From the NCBI GenBank assembly GCA_028015205.1, contig CM051516.1, forward strand, positions 48,612,230-48,676,229: DNA of 64,000 bases. Direction: 5' to 3'. The notes beneath the pieces were generated by a model. That model ran no database searches and had not been told where the DNA came from. It saw only the letters and a program-made list of their open reading frames with translations. The DNA comes from Mytilisepta virgata. Lineage: Eukaryota > Mollusca > Bivalvia > Mytilida > Mytilidae. The position numbers and the translations under genes are program-made. Below are positions 1 to 12,151 of this stretch, in pieces; the stretch's first letter is position 1, and every line of letters begins with the position of its first letter.

Positions 1-150
1 AAGCTATTTCTATTATCACTTATCAATAGGAAAATTTAGCGTAAATAATTCCCAAGCTTGCCAAGTTTTTAAGGAAAAGTCAGCTAGTGGGAGGCACTGT
101 TATTATTCATACTAATGTCTACATCATGGTGGCAAATGGGACCGCCAAAG
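1..150. repeat. dispersed repeat, copy 1 (second copy at 24617)
   Basis: About 150 bp that recurs with small differences at 24617-24770, in the same orientation (shared pieces include TATCAATAGGAAAATTTA and AAGTCAGCTAGTGGGAG). The copy here is cut by the window edge, so its left end is unknown. No coding potential is seen. It is probably a transposon-derived dispersed repeat. Confidence 0.6.
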
Positions 151-154
151 AGAT

Positions 155-336
155 ATTTTATCAATTCAACGTGAAAAATCTGTGATATATCAAAATACAC
201 ACAAATGAACTCATCTGTGTGTATTTTGTTATTTCACCGATTTTACCCATCTGTGTGTATTTTGATATTTCACCAATTTTACTCATCTTTGTGTATTTTG
301 ATATTTCACCGATTTTTCACGTTTAATTGATAAAAT
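155..336. repeat. foldback element containing a 36-bp x 3 tandem repeat
   Basis: Arms 155-208 and 283-336 are inverted copies of each other over about 54 bp with a few mismatches. The outer end reads ATTTTATCAATTCAACGTG on the left and its near reverse complement on the right. Three tandem 36-bp units occupy 210-245, 246-281 and 282-317, so the right arm is itself built from the last repeat unit. Probably a small non-autonomous MITE-like element. Confidence 0.65.
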
Positions 337-340
337 TTCA

Positions 341-2352
341 GATTCCCGTGAATATTCTTAGCCTTACTTATGACTTATGTACAAGACAAATTCAAATTGC
401 CTATTATAATCTGGGACACAATTAACTTGGGCCTTAATAGCCTCCCACAGTACCTTTATCATTTAAACTCAGAAAACCATACCTCATACATAAAAGCTTG
501 AGAGTGAAAATATTCAGCTGCTTAAAATGATTATTTTGTTGCAATTGATTTGATTACCTGTTTAAGGGCATAACTCCATCACTAAATAGAGAAGAACTAA
601 CTCAGACTGAGACATCAAAATGAAATCTATAGTTAGGCTCTGTGGAAACAACAAAACAATTGGTCAAAGGTCCAGAAAACATTTCAACTTTTAATTATAA
701 CCTATCTTTGTGATAGTGAAAAATGATATGGATACTGACATACAGTTTTGATATTGTTGGTTCATTGGGGTTTAACATAATTTTATAAGAGTTATTGCCC
801 ATAGAACATTACTCATTTTCTACTTTGTTGCATGTAGTTTAACATCATTTTATAAGAGTTACAATAATGTATTGCACTTAGAAGCTAGAACATTAATTAT
901 TTTTACTTTGTTGCATGCAGTGCAAATCCAGCTTACAGTTTTGCAAAATGTTGGATGAACTGGTGGTTGGGCAGTACCTATTTTGTGTAATTATATAATT
1001 AACTCCCCTACAGCTTTAAACCCACAACTTTCAACTTTTTTTCAAACTTTTGTAAAATAACTATGTGCATGAAGTATTATGATGTCATTTGAACAATATT
1101 TCCAGATTTCCCATGTGGATCTTAGTCATTTTTTTTGCCAACTGTGCATTTAGGGTGCCAATTTTGTGTTTTTTTACTCCTTCTAAAGCTTTTAACACAG
1201 ATTTTGAAAATTTTGCAATGTTTAGATGTTTAGAGACATATTGATGGTATGCATTAAGGAGTGGTATGCAATTTGAAGATAATTTTTTATTTCTTTTCCT
1301 GTCATGAAACATTTATTTGCAAAAAACTTTACCCCCCCCCCTTCCCTTTCAGCATAATTTGTATTATACATACAATGTTTGGTCTTGCCTGTCATACGGA
1401 ATTTGTCATCATAGACATGCCTATCTTGGGTTGGATGTTTAATGTAATCCTTTGTGACCTAATTTTCTCTTATAGCTTGACAATAGTATATGGTAAATGA
1501 ACAGCTTTGACCTTATATAGCTTCGCAAGGTCACGGAACGATGAATTTGTTAGAGATTTTATTTCATCCATTAGGTCTTGGTAATATTGGTTACATATGA
1601 AAACCCAGAAAACCCATGCGAGACTCGAAATTTGAAATTATATATCCAATATCCGAATTCCAAATTTGAAATTCTTTTAGGATATAATAGGTTGTTAGGG
1701 AAAGTTCGGGTTGCTAGGAAGTGCAGGAAAGTTTAATAATTAATATTCCCAATTTAATTTAGAAAAGCATATTTCATTTTCAGTGAATCTGCTCATTTGC
1801 CCGTTACATATAAAACAGCTATAATTTTTGTGCACCTTAAAACTTGTTGCTAACATGGCTAAGGCATAAAAACGAACGGAGTGAGCAACAATATTTCACT
1901 TTTTTTTCAAGATTAAAGACATATCCTATCAGATGTATCAATGTGACGGTACAAATGTATTTGATGAGGGGGCAGAAATGGCCCTTTTCCTTTCATCCAG
2001 ACCTGAGACTAATACATGTATAAATGTAATCTCAGTTCAGACTTAGACAGAAAGTCACATGTAACCTCTTAGCATGATTAGCCTTTTAAAATAACTATTG
2101 TAACAGGCAGGATTACAAGCACCACTAAACACACTTCATTTTTGTGATAAATATCAATAATTTAATGTTGAATGTAACACGTCATTTGATTGGTCAAATG
2201 TTTTCGTCTATCATGTCATAGACTAAATTTTCTTTTCTACTATGACGTCATTAAAGGGAATCCTGACGTTTTAGACGCCAAAACAACCGTTGGAATTAAA
2301 ATATACGGATTGACAGTAATTTTGTTTTCAGTCGCAGCTGTTTCGGAGTTTG
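341..2352. other. intergenic, no gene seen
   Basis: AT-rich sequence with a poly-C run near 1331-1341. The short frames here have no recognisable domain and composition-driven residues, so I treat them as noise. Confidence 0.6.
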
Positions 2353-2660
2353 CGTTTGTATAGCAACATCGTTGGCGACGGCTATTGTTAATGTCAATTC
2401 CTAGTGTGAAATATGACTTTCGATTTCACTTGGTGAATTATCGGATTGGATTTCACTCGGAAATCCCGGTATTTCTCACATTCAATATGATAATTATAGG
2501 ATAACTAATTCAAGAATTTGAATATCGCAAAATATTCAACGATTGACCGAAAAACACCTTAATTCACGAATGCGCGCAGCGCGTGAGGGAGTTATTAGTG
2601 TTTTCTGGTCACCAGTTGAATATTTTCGATATTCAAATTCTTGAATTAGTAATATAGTGT
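2353..2660. repeat. palindrome-cored repeat, copy A
   Basis: The block 2353-2490 (TATAGCAACATCGTTGGCG onward) matches 11390-11522 in reverse complement. The block 2500-2655 is an imperfect inverted repeat: ACTAATTCAAGAATTTGAAT on the left and its complement on the right, around a CpG-rich centre that includes GCGCGCAGCGCG. A related palindrome lies at 11630-11775. Together they look like a non-autonomous repeat family; exact ends are not fixed. Confidence 0.55.
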
Positions 2661-5600
2661 TTATTTTATTGATAAAATAGACGAAAAATGCTTCAAAAGA
2701 GTCATATTTTCCTTAGATCCCTTCCTGAATCTTTCGACGTCACCAACGTCATTTGCTAGTAACGAAAAGATAAGTAATTATATCGAATTTATTTTCACTG
2801 AAATAAAACGTATCACAAAATACCGAAATAAATTTGATGCACTGTTTGGCCATTTCGTTGATTTACAACTCATCAGCAGTGCTCGAGATCAAAGTGTTGG
2901 AAAACCAGTTAAAGATATAATTATGATTTAATAAGCACAACCATTAAAATCCAAAATAATTAAAACAAACAGGAATCGAAACTCAGCTAAGGGTTACCTC
3001 TGCAGTAACAGGATAAGCCTTAGCAATTTCTGATTTTGAACGGAAAATTTAGAGGCATTTGCGTAATGAATCATGCCAGAACAAAATTCTGGCGACTGGG
3101 CTGATAATGCCCTCGGGAACTAAATTACGATAAATCACCATCATCAATGTAATAAGTAATATTGATATTATTATTTTTTGAAAAACATTTTTTCTGGAAC
3201 CCAGGGGTTCCAGCAAGCATTTGTCTTGTATATGCCTATGTTTTTGGAATAAAGATAGTTTTCTTTAGATAGGTTTTCTTTCAAGTAGGCTATCAACCCC
3301 TGAATATGTAGTCTTTCATTACTTGATTTTGTTCTATAGATAAAATATTTTGAAAGTATAAGTATAAGGTTTCTAATGTAATTATAAACTGAGTATTAAA
3401 GGATCCCAAAGAGTACAGTTTCTATAAATGGATTTTTTAAAATCTGGTCCACTTTTGTCATCTTAAAGGTTTTGTGTTGCAATTTTACTTTTCGTCTCTT
3501 TTTGTTTACCAGTAATTGTCAAGCAATCTCCAAATTGGTTTAACGTCATCACATTTATATGTGCCAGTCCAGAATGCGAAACTTTTGAGATACATGCATT
3601 TATAATGCATTTGTTATTTTAAGTACATGTATGTCGAGGAAAGTGTGATTGGGGACTTCTCACAGCTTTAATTGAAGAAGTTGTCATGACGTGTGTTACA
3701 GCCACATGTTGAAGTAATGTGTTTTGTACTTTCCAGATTCCGTTTTAGCATCCCCCCACTAATATTAATCCCATATTAATGACAATATCATCAAAGATAT
3801 GAAATTTCTTGATGCTAAAGAGATACAGACTATGTTCACTACACGAGAGTTCTTCGTTATAAGATAAGAAATACATTGTAAATATATCTTTACCTAGTGT
3901 AAAAGGGTAAAAGGGTCAAAATGGAATCAGAAAAAGCAAAAAAAAAAAGAAAAAAATGAAAAAAAAACAGACACCGAAATATAATCAAAGTAGAAAGAGA
4001 ATATCGCAAAAATTAAATATAAGGATAATAATATTTTTATGTGATGACACGTGGAAATTTATAAAGCGTCTTCCATTGTATTATCACTTGACATTCACTT
4101 TTGAAGAATCAAAATATATACTTCGCGATTCTCAGTGAATTGAATTAATATAAATCAGTGCTGTGCTAAATATTTGTGAAGATCTTGCATGTATATATAT
4201 GCAAAAACTAAAAATTATAACATTCTGCAAATTTTAATGATTTATAACCACCCATATAGTTATATCTCTACATTCTGTTTCTAAATCAAATTATAGAGCC
4301 TTACAATAAGTTACGACAAACAAAACATTTTAGTTTAAAAACAAGTTTTAAACAATGAAATACGATCTAATGCGTGCTTAATTCAAATGCGTTTTTAGCT
4401 AATAATGTTTGGAAATGTTTAAAATTTAAGTAAATTTTTAAAAATTCATAGATATGTTTTTGTAAATTAATAAATTTTTAGGACAATTGTTGGACTTTTG
4501 GGTGAAAAGTTTAGAAAAAAGTTGTACTACGAAAGATATCTACAAAATTAGCCACGATTTGCGGAATCTATACTACATGTACATGTACTAGTCTACTAAA
4601 AATAAGGGCTCGATTTCTTTGGGTCGATATCACGTAACAGCTGCAATAGACAAAATTCAAGTCAGAATTTGACTGATTGAGGATGAAATGTGTTGACTGA
4701 AAATTTCACGCGTCTAGGTCTTGACGTTTCTTTAAATGCTGGAATTATCGATGAGTTAGCCCAAACGTTCTCAATCCGACATGTTTCCATGTTTCGTCAT
4801 TTGTCTCTACTTCCGGTCAGACACCAGACTCTATTTTTAATTTTTTAGGTCATGAACTTTCCATAATTTTATTAATTCCTGGATTATACTGCATTCGATA
4901 AAAACAGTTTTATGACTTTTATCCCGTAATGCTGATAATATAAATTTACCGGTACAACGATTTACCGAAAACAACCAAACAGAACCGAAAACTTGAAAAA
5001 ACATCATTTTATTGTCAAAATTTTCAAAGTAAAGGCTCGTATTATATTCTAAATATGCATAAAATTTCAAGAAAACATTCGCCTTGATAGTTGAGAAATT
5101 GTGAAATCTAAATTTTACGCTAAATACAAGCGGTTAAATTGGTAGATAAAAAAAATAAATCGGAAAACGATTTTTTCTCATTTTTCTCATTTTCTACACA
5201 AATACAATTCTGTTTGAAATCTCAGGTCTCATATTTCATGATCTACGTTTTCTGTCATAATTTGTACTTTTTTTTCACAAAAACGATCGTTTTTACGGAA
5301 CTTTACTCTATGTTTTAACTTTCTGTAAGTCTCTAAAGAAGTAGATATAAGAATTGACAGGACAACTAATCTGAACTCGTCTTCAATATAAACATGTTTT
5401 GTTTGACTTTGATTTGACTTGTTCGATTTTAATCTAAAATATTTAAAACTCGAACACTTTTATTGGTAGGAGTTGATATTTTATTGGTTATTGTCTTATG
5501 GAGATATTTCTTGTTCACCATATAAGTTCCAACAAGAATTTTAGTAGATGTTATATTCATCCTTTTATTTGCATATTTCAATTAAAACAAATCATTACTG

Positions 5601-5717
5601 CCTTTTTTTCAATACAAAAGTTCAACAGAGATATTCTTTCAACTGAATTTGCTGTTTATTTGTGATAGATATTTTCTTGCACTCCTTGGTATACATATGA
5701 AAAATGTTTTATTTCCT

Positions 5718-5720
<3 letters not shown>
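2661..5720. other. intergenic, no gene seen
   Basis: AT-rich intergenic sequence. The short frames in it show no conserved motif. Around 4600-4800 there is a weak resemblance to 46310-46500 (both contain CAGAATTTGACTGATTGAGG), suggesting another low-copy dispersed repeat. Confidence 0.5.

Positions 5721-5780
<60 letters not shown>
5721..5780. repeat. (AT)n microsatellite
   Basis: About 60 bp of uninterrupted AT dinucleotides. Confidence 0.95.
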
Positions 5781-5783
<3 letters not shown>

Positions 5784-6442
5784 GATATTCATATACTTTG
5801 TATATAATTTGATTAAATTTAAAAAGAATGATGTTTTTATTAATCAAATTATGTTAATAGCGACATAAGTATTTACGATTTAACGGCAAAACCCTTCTAT
5901 AAATAATCCAAGGTTTAGAAACGAATAACGAAATAAAAATATGACATTTTATATACATTACTATTGCCATCACCAATCAAATGTTTTAACAAAAAAGACT
6001 TTATGTTCTTTATATTGGTCGTTTTTTTCATTCTTTGAAACTTGACTTCTGTTGGAAATTAATTTTTCTCTTTGGGACTATGGGTACTGATTTGGGGCAG
6101 GCACGCAAATGTGCGCCAATGTTAAAGTAGTTACGCGAGTACTCAATTCTCTACTTGTAACATGAATGGTACTTTTTTCTTTTGATGTCTACATGGTTTA
6201 ACCATGTTAAAACACAAGTCATGCATTAAACACAGCGAATATAGTGTTGTTGCACTCATGGCACTGTAGCAAATACCAAAGTTTAAAATCACATCGAAGT
6301 GTATGGGAAAGGAGGAGCTTAATCCAGTGCAATAACATACACTCTGATTCCTGTTAATGCACCACTAAGCCAACCAATGAGAAGGAAGATATGTCCAACA
6401 CTACCAGAACAAAGACAATCTACACTGAACTACAGAGGGTGC
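5781..6442. other. intergenic, no gene seen
   Basis: AT-rich DNA without a credible open frame or repeat that I could delimit. Confidence 0.5.
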
Positions 6443-6507
6443 GGTGTGTCTGTACAAGATCATCCCGAGGGCCGAAGGCCCAAGGGGTGATCTAATACAG
6501 ACACACC
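6443..6507. repeat. short perfect-core hairpin with CpG-rich centre
   Basis: Left arm GGTGTGTCTGTACAAGATCA pairs with right arm TGATCTAATACAGACACACC around a centre that contains GAGGGCCGAAGGCCC. Same design (AT-richer arms, GC-rich palindromic centre) as 2500-2655, 7135-7290 and 11630-11775. Confidence 0.7.
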
Positions 6508-6636
6508 AAGTCCGTGTGGGATAACTATTTTACATCCCAACTCATTCGGGGTAAATAATAATAATTCCATTTTAATTTTTATATGACAAAATACAAGAAT
6601 TTCATTGGTCGGAAGGGCAAAATTATAAAAGTTTAA

Positions 6637-7290
6637 ACATCGATAAACCCGTATTTGGCAAGTATATTCATGCGCTTTCTTGATTGTTTAAAGTTTCAAA
6701 TGAGATATTAAATGTGACGAATGCTGAAAAAGAATAAATTTTAAGGATGATACTGACAATAATAGTTAAAATTTAATGAGAAATGGTTTAAAAATTGATG
6801 AAAATTGCGTTTTCAAAAATTCGGCGAAAAGTTGCTGCACGGACGTCACAGACAAGATTGCAACGTTTTATTTGCAAACAACGCAAGTTGGATTCTTCAA
6901 ACGGAAAAAAATCGGACATTGCGTGGATTCTGTACGCTTCAGATTATGTTAAAATCTATTAAAACGTAAGTTTCCTTGTTTTTTCAATTTGTAAATGACT
7001 TTGTTGACTTTTTTATTCAATTGCTCAGCTGCCAAAAATAGTACTAGATTCAAGATGAATGTCGCCTGAAAAGGGCAAAGTTATTTTTTTTATTTCGGTT
7101 AGGAACAACTTTTCGATTTTTGAAATGGAATTATAAGGATTAAATACGATTTTCTATGAGTTTATCGATGTGTAAACTCGGCTTTTCACTCAAAAGTTCA
7201 ACATAAAGTCCTCCGGACTTTATTTAGTTTGTGAGTGAGTCGGCCGAGTTTACACATCGATAAACCCATACAAAATCGTATTTAATCCTA
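6637..7290. repeat. foldback-type repeat with CGATAAACC motif three times
   Basis: Arms 7138-7184 and 7244-7290 form an inverted repeat (GGATTAAATACGATTTTCTA on the left, its near complement on the right) around a centre containing TCCTCCGGACTTTA. A third, diverged copy of the arm end (TAAACATCGATAAACCCGTA) lies at 6640-6660 in the orientation of the right arm. Sequence between 6840 and 6965 ends in a good donor-like AACGTAAGTT, but no coding frame supports an exon. Confidence 0.6.
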
Positions 7291-7324
7291 TAATGTTCAT
7301 ATAGGTAAAATTAACACTTCCTCG

Positions 7325-7385
7325 ATGTGAGCTTCCGTAGTCAAGTGGTTAAGGCATCTGTAGACTGGTACCCGTCCGTTATTTT
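7325..7385 (+). repeat. tRNA-like 5' half (A-box) of a possible SINE
   Basis: TAGTCAAGTGGTTAAGGC fits a polymerase III A-box/D-arm. No B-box follows at the normal distance. A B-box-like GGTTCGTGTTC with the preceding T-arm sequence instead occurs at 10096-10110, beyond the 461-bp direct-repeat pair. Either a truncated SINE head or one split by the 7.4-10.0 kb insertion. Confidence 0.4.
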
Positions 7386-7399
7386 ACAAGATTGACAAT

Positions 7400-7860
7400 A
7401 TATGGCTCAAGACCTGCAATGAACTTTGACCTGAGGGATACAAAAGAAGTCCATTAAAAAAATTATAATTGCACCATGATATATGGACCTACTGTAACAA
7501 AACCAACCATGATAACTGAATAACTAGTATTGTTTTAAAGCCGTATTTACCTGAGACATTTGACATAGAAATATTGAAAGGATTAAATGAATAAAACCAA
7601 GAAAATTTTTATTCTACACGGAGAGCATGAAAGAGGTACATTTTACTTTGCGGAAGGAGACTTTTTTACCATGCCTCGTGATTTCTGAAATTACGGAAAA
7701 AGTAGACTGACTTCACACCCCGAGATTTTAACTGGATATGTGCCATTGTATGGCGATCGTTTTGAGCCATCTCCCATGTTTCAACGAAATGTACAGACTT
7801 AATGGCAGCCTATTATTTCATGACTTCTGTAACAGGAAAACAATTGCGCGGCTTGACCCA
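7400..7860. repeat. 461-bp direct repeat, left copy (LTR-like)
   Basis: Identical by eye to 9550-10010. The repeated unit can be read as starting TGGCTCAAG and ending CTTGACCCA, i.e. TG...CA with a short imperfect terminal inverted repeat, as in LTRs. Against an LTR pair: the 1689-bp interval has no gag/pol, no convincing tRNA primer site follows this copy, and no clean target duplication is seen (TATA on the left versus TATG on the right). Confidence 0.7.
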
Positions 7861-9549
7861 ACTTGACGTCATGATCTCAAACGTGTGTAAAGGAATATTT
7901 TGTGATAGTGATCCATCCTGTAAACAACTGATGGAGAAACTAGGGTCAGTATAATTCCTTAAGTATGTATTTAACACAAAAAATATAAAATGTTTGCATA
8001 CGGTCCAAAACTTTAAAAAGAATGCAAAAGAGGTGAAAATGGGGTTTTCTAAATTTGAACAGTCCATATGTAATGTAAATCTTGTGCAATAATTTTTTTT
8101 TACATATATTATAAAGTAAAATGAAAAAATTATTGTTCTTTTTACTAAAATCTTTAAAAAAAATTGTCATTCCTTAAAATTCTAGAAACCCAAATACCCC
8201 CCCCCCCCCCCCAACCGGAAGTTGTAATATGTATGATGTAAACATTGAAACACATGTGTTTGTGTGAATAAATACACAGGGATTTTGCATTGCTATTAAT
8301 AATATATTACAGGTCAGTTATTGTATGATGAAAAATTCTCACTATAAGCAGGAAACACATGCTTTTTATTTAGATGTATCAATTTTGGCGAGACTACATA
8401 CATGTCATGTAACAAGGACAATTGTAAACACGAACAGGTGGTTGCATTGAAAACCACAGCTAAATAATTGTAACATTAGATGAATGTATTTAATGGAAAT
8501 AGATGCAAAGAGACCTATATCATCCACAAATCCCTTTGAACAAGAATTTTAAACCAACATTTACCAATAACAGGTTGAATAAATTCTTGTGATTTAGAAT
8601 TTGCAGTTTGTCAATTGTAAAGGGGAGTAACTCATTATGACAGCATGTAACTTAAATGTACATGTATTACTGAATTTATTTGGTTTTTAAACTTTTAATA
8701 TCAGGCAGCAAAATGGACTGTTCTATTGTTCCTGTAAATTTATAAGCTTATACACTTATACACATACTGATGAATTATTTAAAAGTGCACATGTGATTGT
8801 GTAATGGAAAAAATTCATTCTCCTTGGTTGCTATGCATTTTTTCCTCAATGCAAATCCTTGGTTACTACTTGTAGATTAATATTTTTTTCTTTAATCATT
8901 TATCGTTGAAATGTTAAGGATAGGACTAATTGTGTTTTACAATACTAGGTGACGTCATAAAGTTATGACATCATAATTCATATAACATCATAATTTGTTC
9001 GCCTTCAAGATGTTTACATTTCTCAGACATAGAAACTGCAAATTTTTAAATAGCTGTAAAATTGTTAATACTGGGCAGATTTTGACAGTTGACCACATTT
9101 TAGATTCGTCTTTACATAATCTAGCTATTAGTTAAAAAATATTGAACTTTTTTGTGAGCATGTGAAAATTTCAAGCTGAAACTTTTAAAATGACGGATAA
9201 TAATTTTCAAAATTTGCAATATTTCAGCCTAAAAAAATATAAAAAGTTACCTTTATTTGTCTGTTATATGATTTTTTTAAAAGTATAAATATTAATGATA
9301 ATTTTAGAAGGCATTAGTGAGTTCCAAAGAGTAAACTGAGGCTCTAAATATATCAGTAATGAATCTTGGTTTTTTCACTGATTTTTGGTTTTTATTCATG
9401 AAATAAACATGTTTGCATTATGCCCAAATTTATGCTGAATCTTTCTTATTTTCTTTCAGATCTGAAAAATATTGCACAGTTATGTTCAGGAAAAGCTTCC
9501 GCACCAACCAAATACCATAATGTAGAGAAAATTTATATGTCATATTTCA
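7861..9549. other. interval between the 461-bp direct repeats
   Basis: 1689 bp, AT-rich, with a poly-C run at about 8199-8213. A 26-codon open stretch after 7868 (encoding ...SNVCKGIFCDSDPSCKQ...) ends near a weak GTCAGT donor but has no upstream exon, so it is not called. No retroelement protein was recognised. Confidence 0.5.
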
Positions 9550-10010
9550 ATATGGCTCAAGACCTGCAATGAACTTTGACCTGAGGGATACAAAAGAAGT
9601 CCATTAAAAAAATTATAATTGCACCATGATATATGGACCTACTGTAACAAAACCAACCATGATAACTGAATAACTAGTATTGTTTTAAAGCCGTATTTAC
9701 CTGAGACATTTGACATAGAAATATTGAAAGGATTAAATGAATAAAACCAAGAAAATTTTTATTCTACACGGAGAGCATGAAAGAGGTACATTTTACTTTG
9801 CGGAAGGAGACTTTTTTACCATGCCTCGTGATTTCTGAAATTACGGAAAAAGTAGACTGACTTCACACCCCGAGATTTTAACTGGATATGTGCCATTGTA
9901 TGGCGATCGTTTTGAGCCATCTCCCATGTTTCAACGAAATGTACAGACTTAATGGCAGCCTATTATTTCATGACTTCTGTAACAGGAAAACAATTGCGCG
10001 GCTTGACCCA
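9550..10010. repeat. 461-bp direct repeat, right copy (LTR-like)
   Basis: Perfect match by eye to 7400-7860. Immediately to the right follow 10011-10120, which include the B-box-like GGTTCGTGTTC. A short frame across the copy boundary (9888-10079) has no recognisable similarity and is not called a gene. Confidence 0.7.
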
Positions 10011-10120
10011 TATGACGTAGCTCATACTGAATATTACGGCGGGGACCAACCTAAGGCGTCTGGACAAATGAAAAGATAACAATATACTAAAGGTCCCAGG
10101 TTCGTGTTCTCACCAACTTA

Positions 10121-11389
10121 ACGTAACAAAGAACTGTTGTTGGGGTGATCTGGCAGGGGTGATCCGCCTCAAATCAACCCTATAAGAACAAGGAGCTGGG
10201 GTGTAATTTTTAATTAAACATTTGTCACAAACATAGGATCAGGAAATTAAATACGATAAAAAATTATTTTATTATATAGCTGAAATGCAACGTGGAAATA
10301 ACATTGCATTTTCATTATTTCTAGTTCTCTGCATATGATTTCTTGCTAATCAACTCCTGTTTTCGACATTGTAATAGCATACGTGTGTCTCTAAGAATAA
10401 CTAGAATAACTGATGGTCAAAACACGTTTCTAATATATTTCCCCCACTAAACCAATCTGATCTTCACTCCATTGGAAAATGTACTGTACCGAAAGAGAAC
10501 CTTGTCCATCCTGATTCAACTTTTCACACATACACATGGCGATAATGAACATCGGAAATACAATACGAATAAAAAATGTTTTTTCCAGCTTTCAAAATGC
10601 CATTGCTACCATCCTGCGTTAAAATATATTTTCAAAAAAAGCTTTAAGCCATTTATTCAAGAATTTATTAACGTTACATTTTCGTTGTCTATATGCGTAC
10701 AATCTAATTCCATATCAGGTAAAACATTACAAAAAAGTAACATTCTCTCACTACGACACCTGAAAAATTTCTCCGTAATTAAGGCATTTCATTTTTTTTC
10801 CTGGAATCAAATATTGTTACATTATTGACTGAACGCCTAATTTTAGTTGTATTTTGGTTTGCAAATTATACCTCATGTGTTAACTTATTGACTACATTAT
10901 CAAGAATGAGCTCACATTTAATCACGTATCGTTGCAGTCTTATATATCTTATCACAACTGAGTTCTAAAAGAACGACGAACTATTACAAAATGAATATTT
11001 TATTAATTTCCTTAAGTCGTAAGTACCTTTCAAAATTGTTGCCCTAAGATCTTTCTTCTGAACATTCGTAAAAGAATAACGAAGAACTTAGGAAAACAGT
11101 CCATAAGATTAAAATCAAAATGGAATTTAAATAAGAAAAAAAGAATGACAAGTACATTCAAAGTTAATGAGAAACATCAGGCAATTTACCTAAGGGAGAT
11201 AACAAATAGCCTATCTTTAGCCCTGAGGACCAAAGGGCGACAATTTCAGTTATCTATCCTTGTTATTTTGGTTAAGGTAGATAAATGACCAATATTTTCC
11301 ATTGTTCTAAAGGTTACCTCATTGTGTATCAAGGTCAAAGCATCGACAAAGAGAATAACTGCTGTAACAAAAGCTGATTAACAAGGTTT
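10121..11389. other. intergenic, no gene seen
   Basis: AT-rich. A 118-codon open frame at 10472-10828 has no domain, no splice context and composition-driven residues, and is treated as chance. Confidence 0.5.
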
Positions 11390-11780
11390 TATTACATTGA
11401 GTGAGGTGAAATATCGTGATTTCTGAGTGAAATCAAATTCGATAATTCACTCAATGAAATCGAAAGTCATATTTCACTCTAGGAAGTGACGTAACAATAG
11501 CCGTCGCAAACGACGTTGCTATACAATGGTCGACGCGTAAAAAGATAAAAACATAATTCCTTGTATTTTCATGTATTTTAAAATTTCTGAATACATGGAA
11601 TATTTCAATGTAATAAACAGAATAAATAATCTTGAAATTCGAATACCAAAGATCTACAACTCGTGACCGAAAAACACTAATAATTCACTCGTGCGCTACG
11701 CGCATTCGTGAATTAATGTGTTGTTCGGTAACTCGATGTAGATTGTTAGGTATTCGCATTTCAAGATTAGTTATACTATA
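11390..11780. repeat. palindrome-cored repeat, copy B
   Basis: 11390-11522 is the reverse complement of 2353-2490, including the TAGCCGTCGCAAACGACGTT region. 11630-11775 is an inverted repeat with centre containing GTGCGCTACGCGCATTCG. The order of the two blocks differs from copy A, so the family may consist of symmetric arms around a palindromic centre. Confidence 0.55.
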
Positions 11781-11795
11781 ATTATCAAGATTAAG

Positions 11796-12110
11796 TTGAT
11801 ATCATCACTTTGGAAATTTTACGGTCGTCATCACGAATTGATTGACCGTTATAGTGTTCCAATATCTTTGTTGAACTTCACGACGGGTGTAGTACACGGA
11901 GCAAGAACTGCTTACCCCTCCGGAGCACCCGAGTTCACTTCTGGTATTTATAGGAGTTCGTGTTGTTCATTGTTTTTTTAGTTTTAAGTGTTTATTTGTT
12001 GTGCTTGTGGTTGTTCATTTATGTTTCCGGGTTTGCCTGTCTAATGGGTTGCGTTGTTTTGGTTTGCTCCTGTGTACGTTTGTCCTCTTTCAAATCATGC
12101 TTGTCTCAAA
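11796..12110 (+). mobile_element. Penelope-like retroelement remnant, 3' end
   Basis: The start translates to SSLWKFYGRHHELIDRYSVPIS, the C-terminal end of the reverse-transcriptase protein that is better preserved on the minus strand at 19568-20197. The following ~230 bp (from TTGAACTTCACGACGGGTG) match the downstream tail of that copy. Relative to that copy about 85 bp between the two parts are deleted. Assignment to the Penelope-like class is from general resemblance of the RT. Confidence 0.6.
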
Positions 12111-12151
12111 ATCAAAAGGAAAGGCAAAAATACCTTGTTTTTACTTTAGAT

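Noticed and set aside
7868..7950. Exon-like open stretch (SNVCKGIFCDSDPSCKQLMEKL) after the left 461-bp copy
   Set aside because: No convincing acceptor, weak donor, and no partner exon.
9888..10079. 63-codon frame crossing the right end of the 461-bp repeat
   Set aside because: It runs through a repeat boundary and has no recognisable similarity; the left copy breaks the same frame shortly after the boundary.
10472..10828. 118-codon open frame
   Set aside because: No domain, no splice or promoter context, composition follows the AT-rich background.
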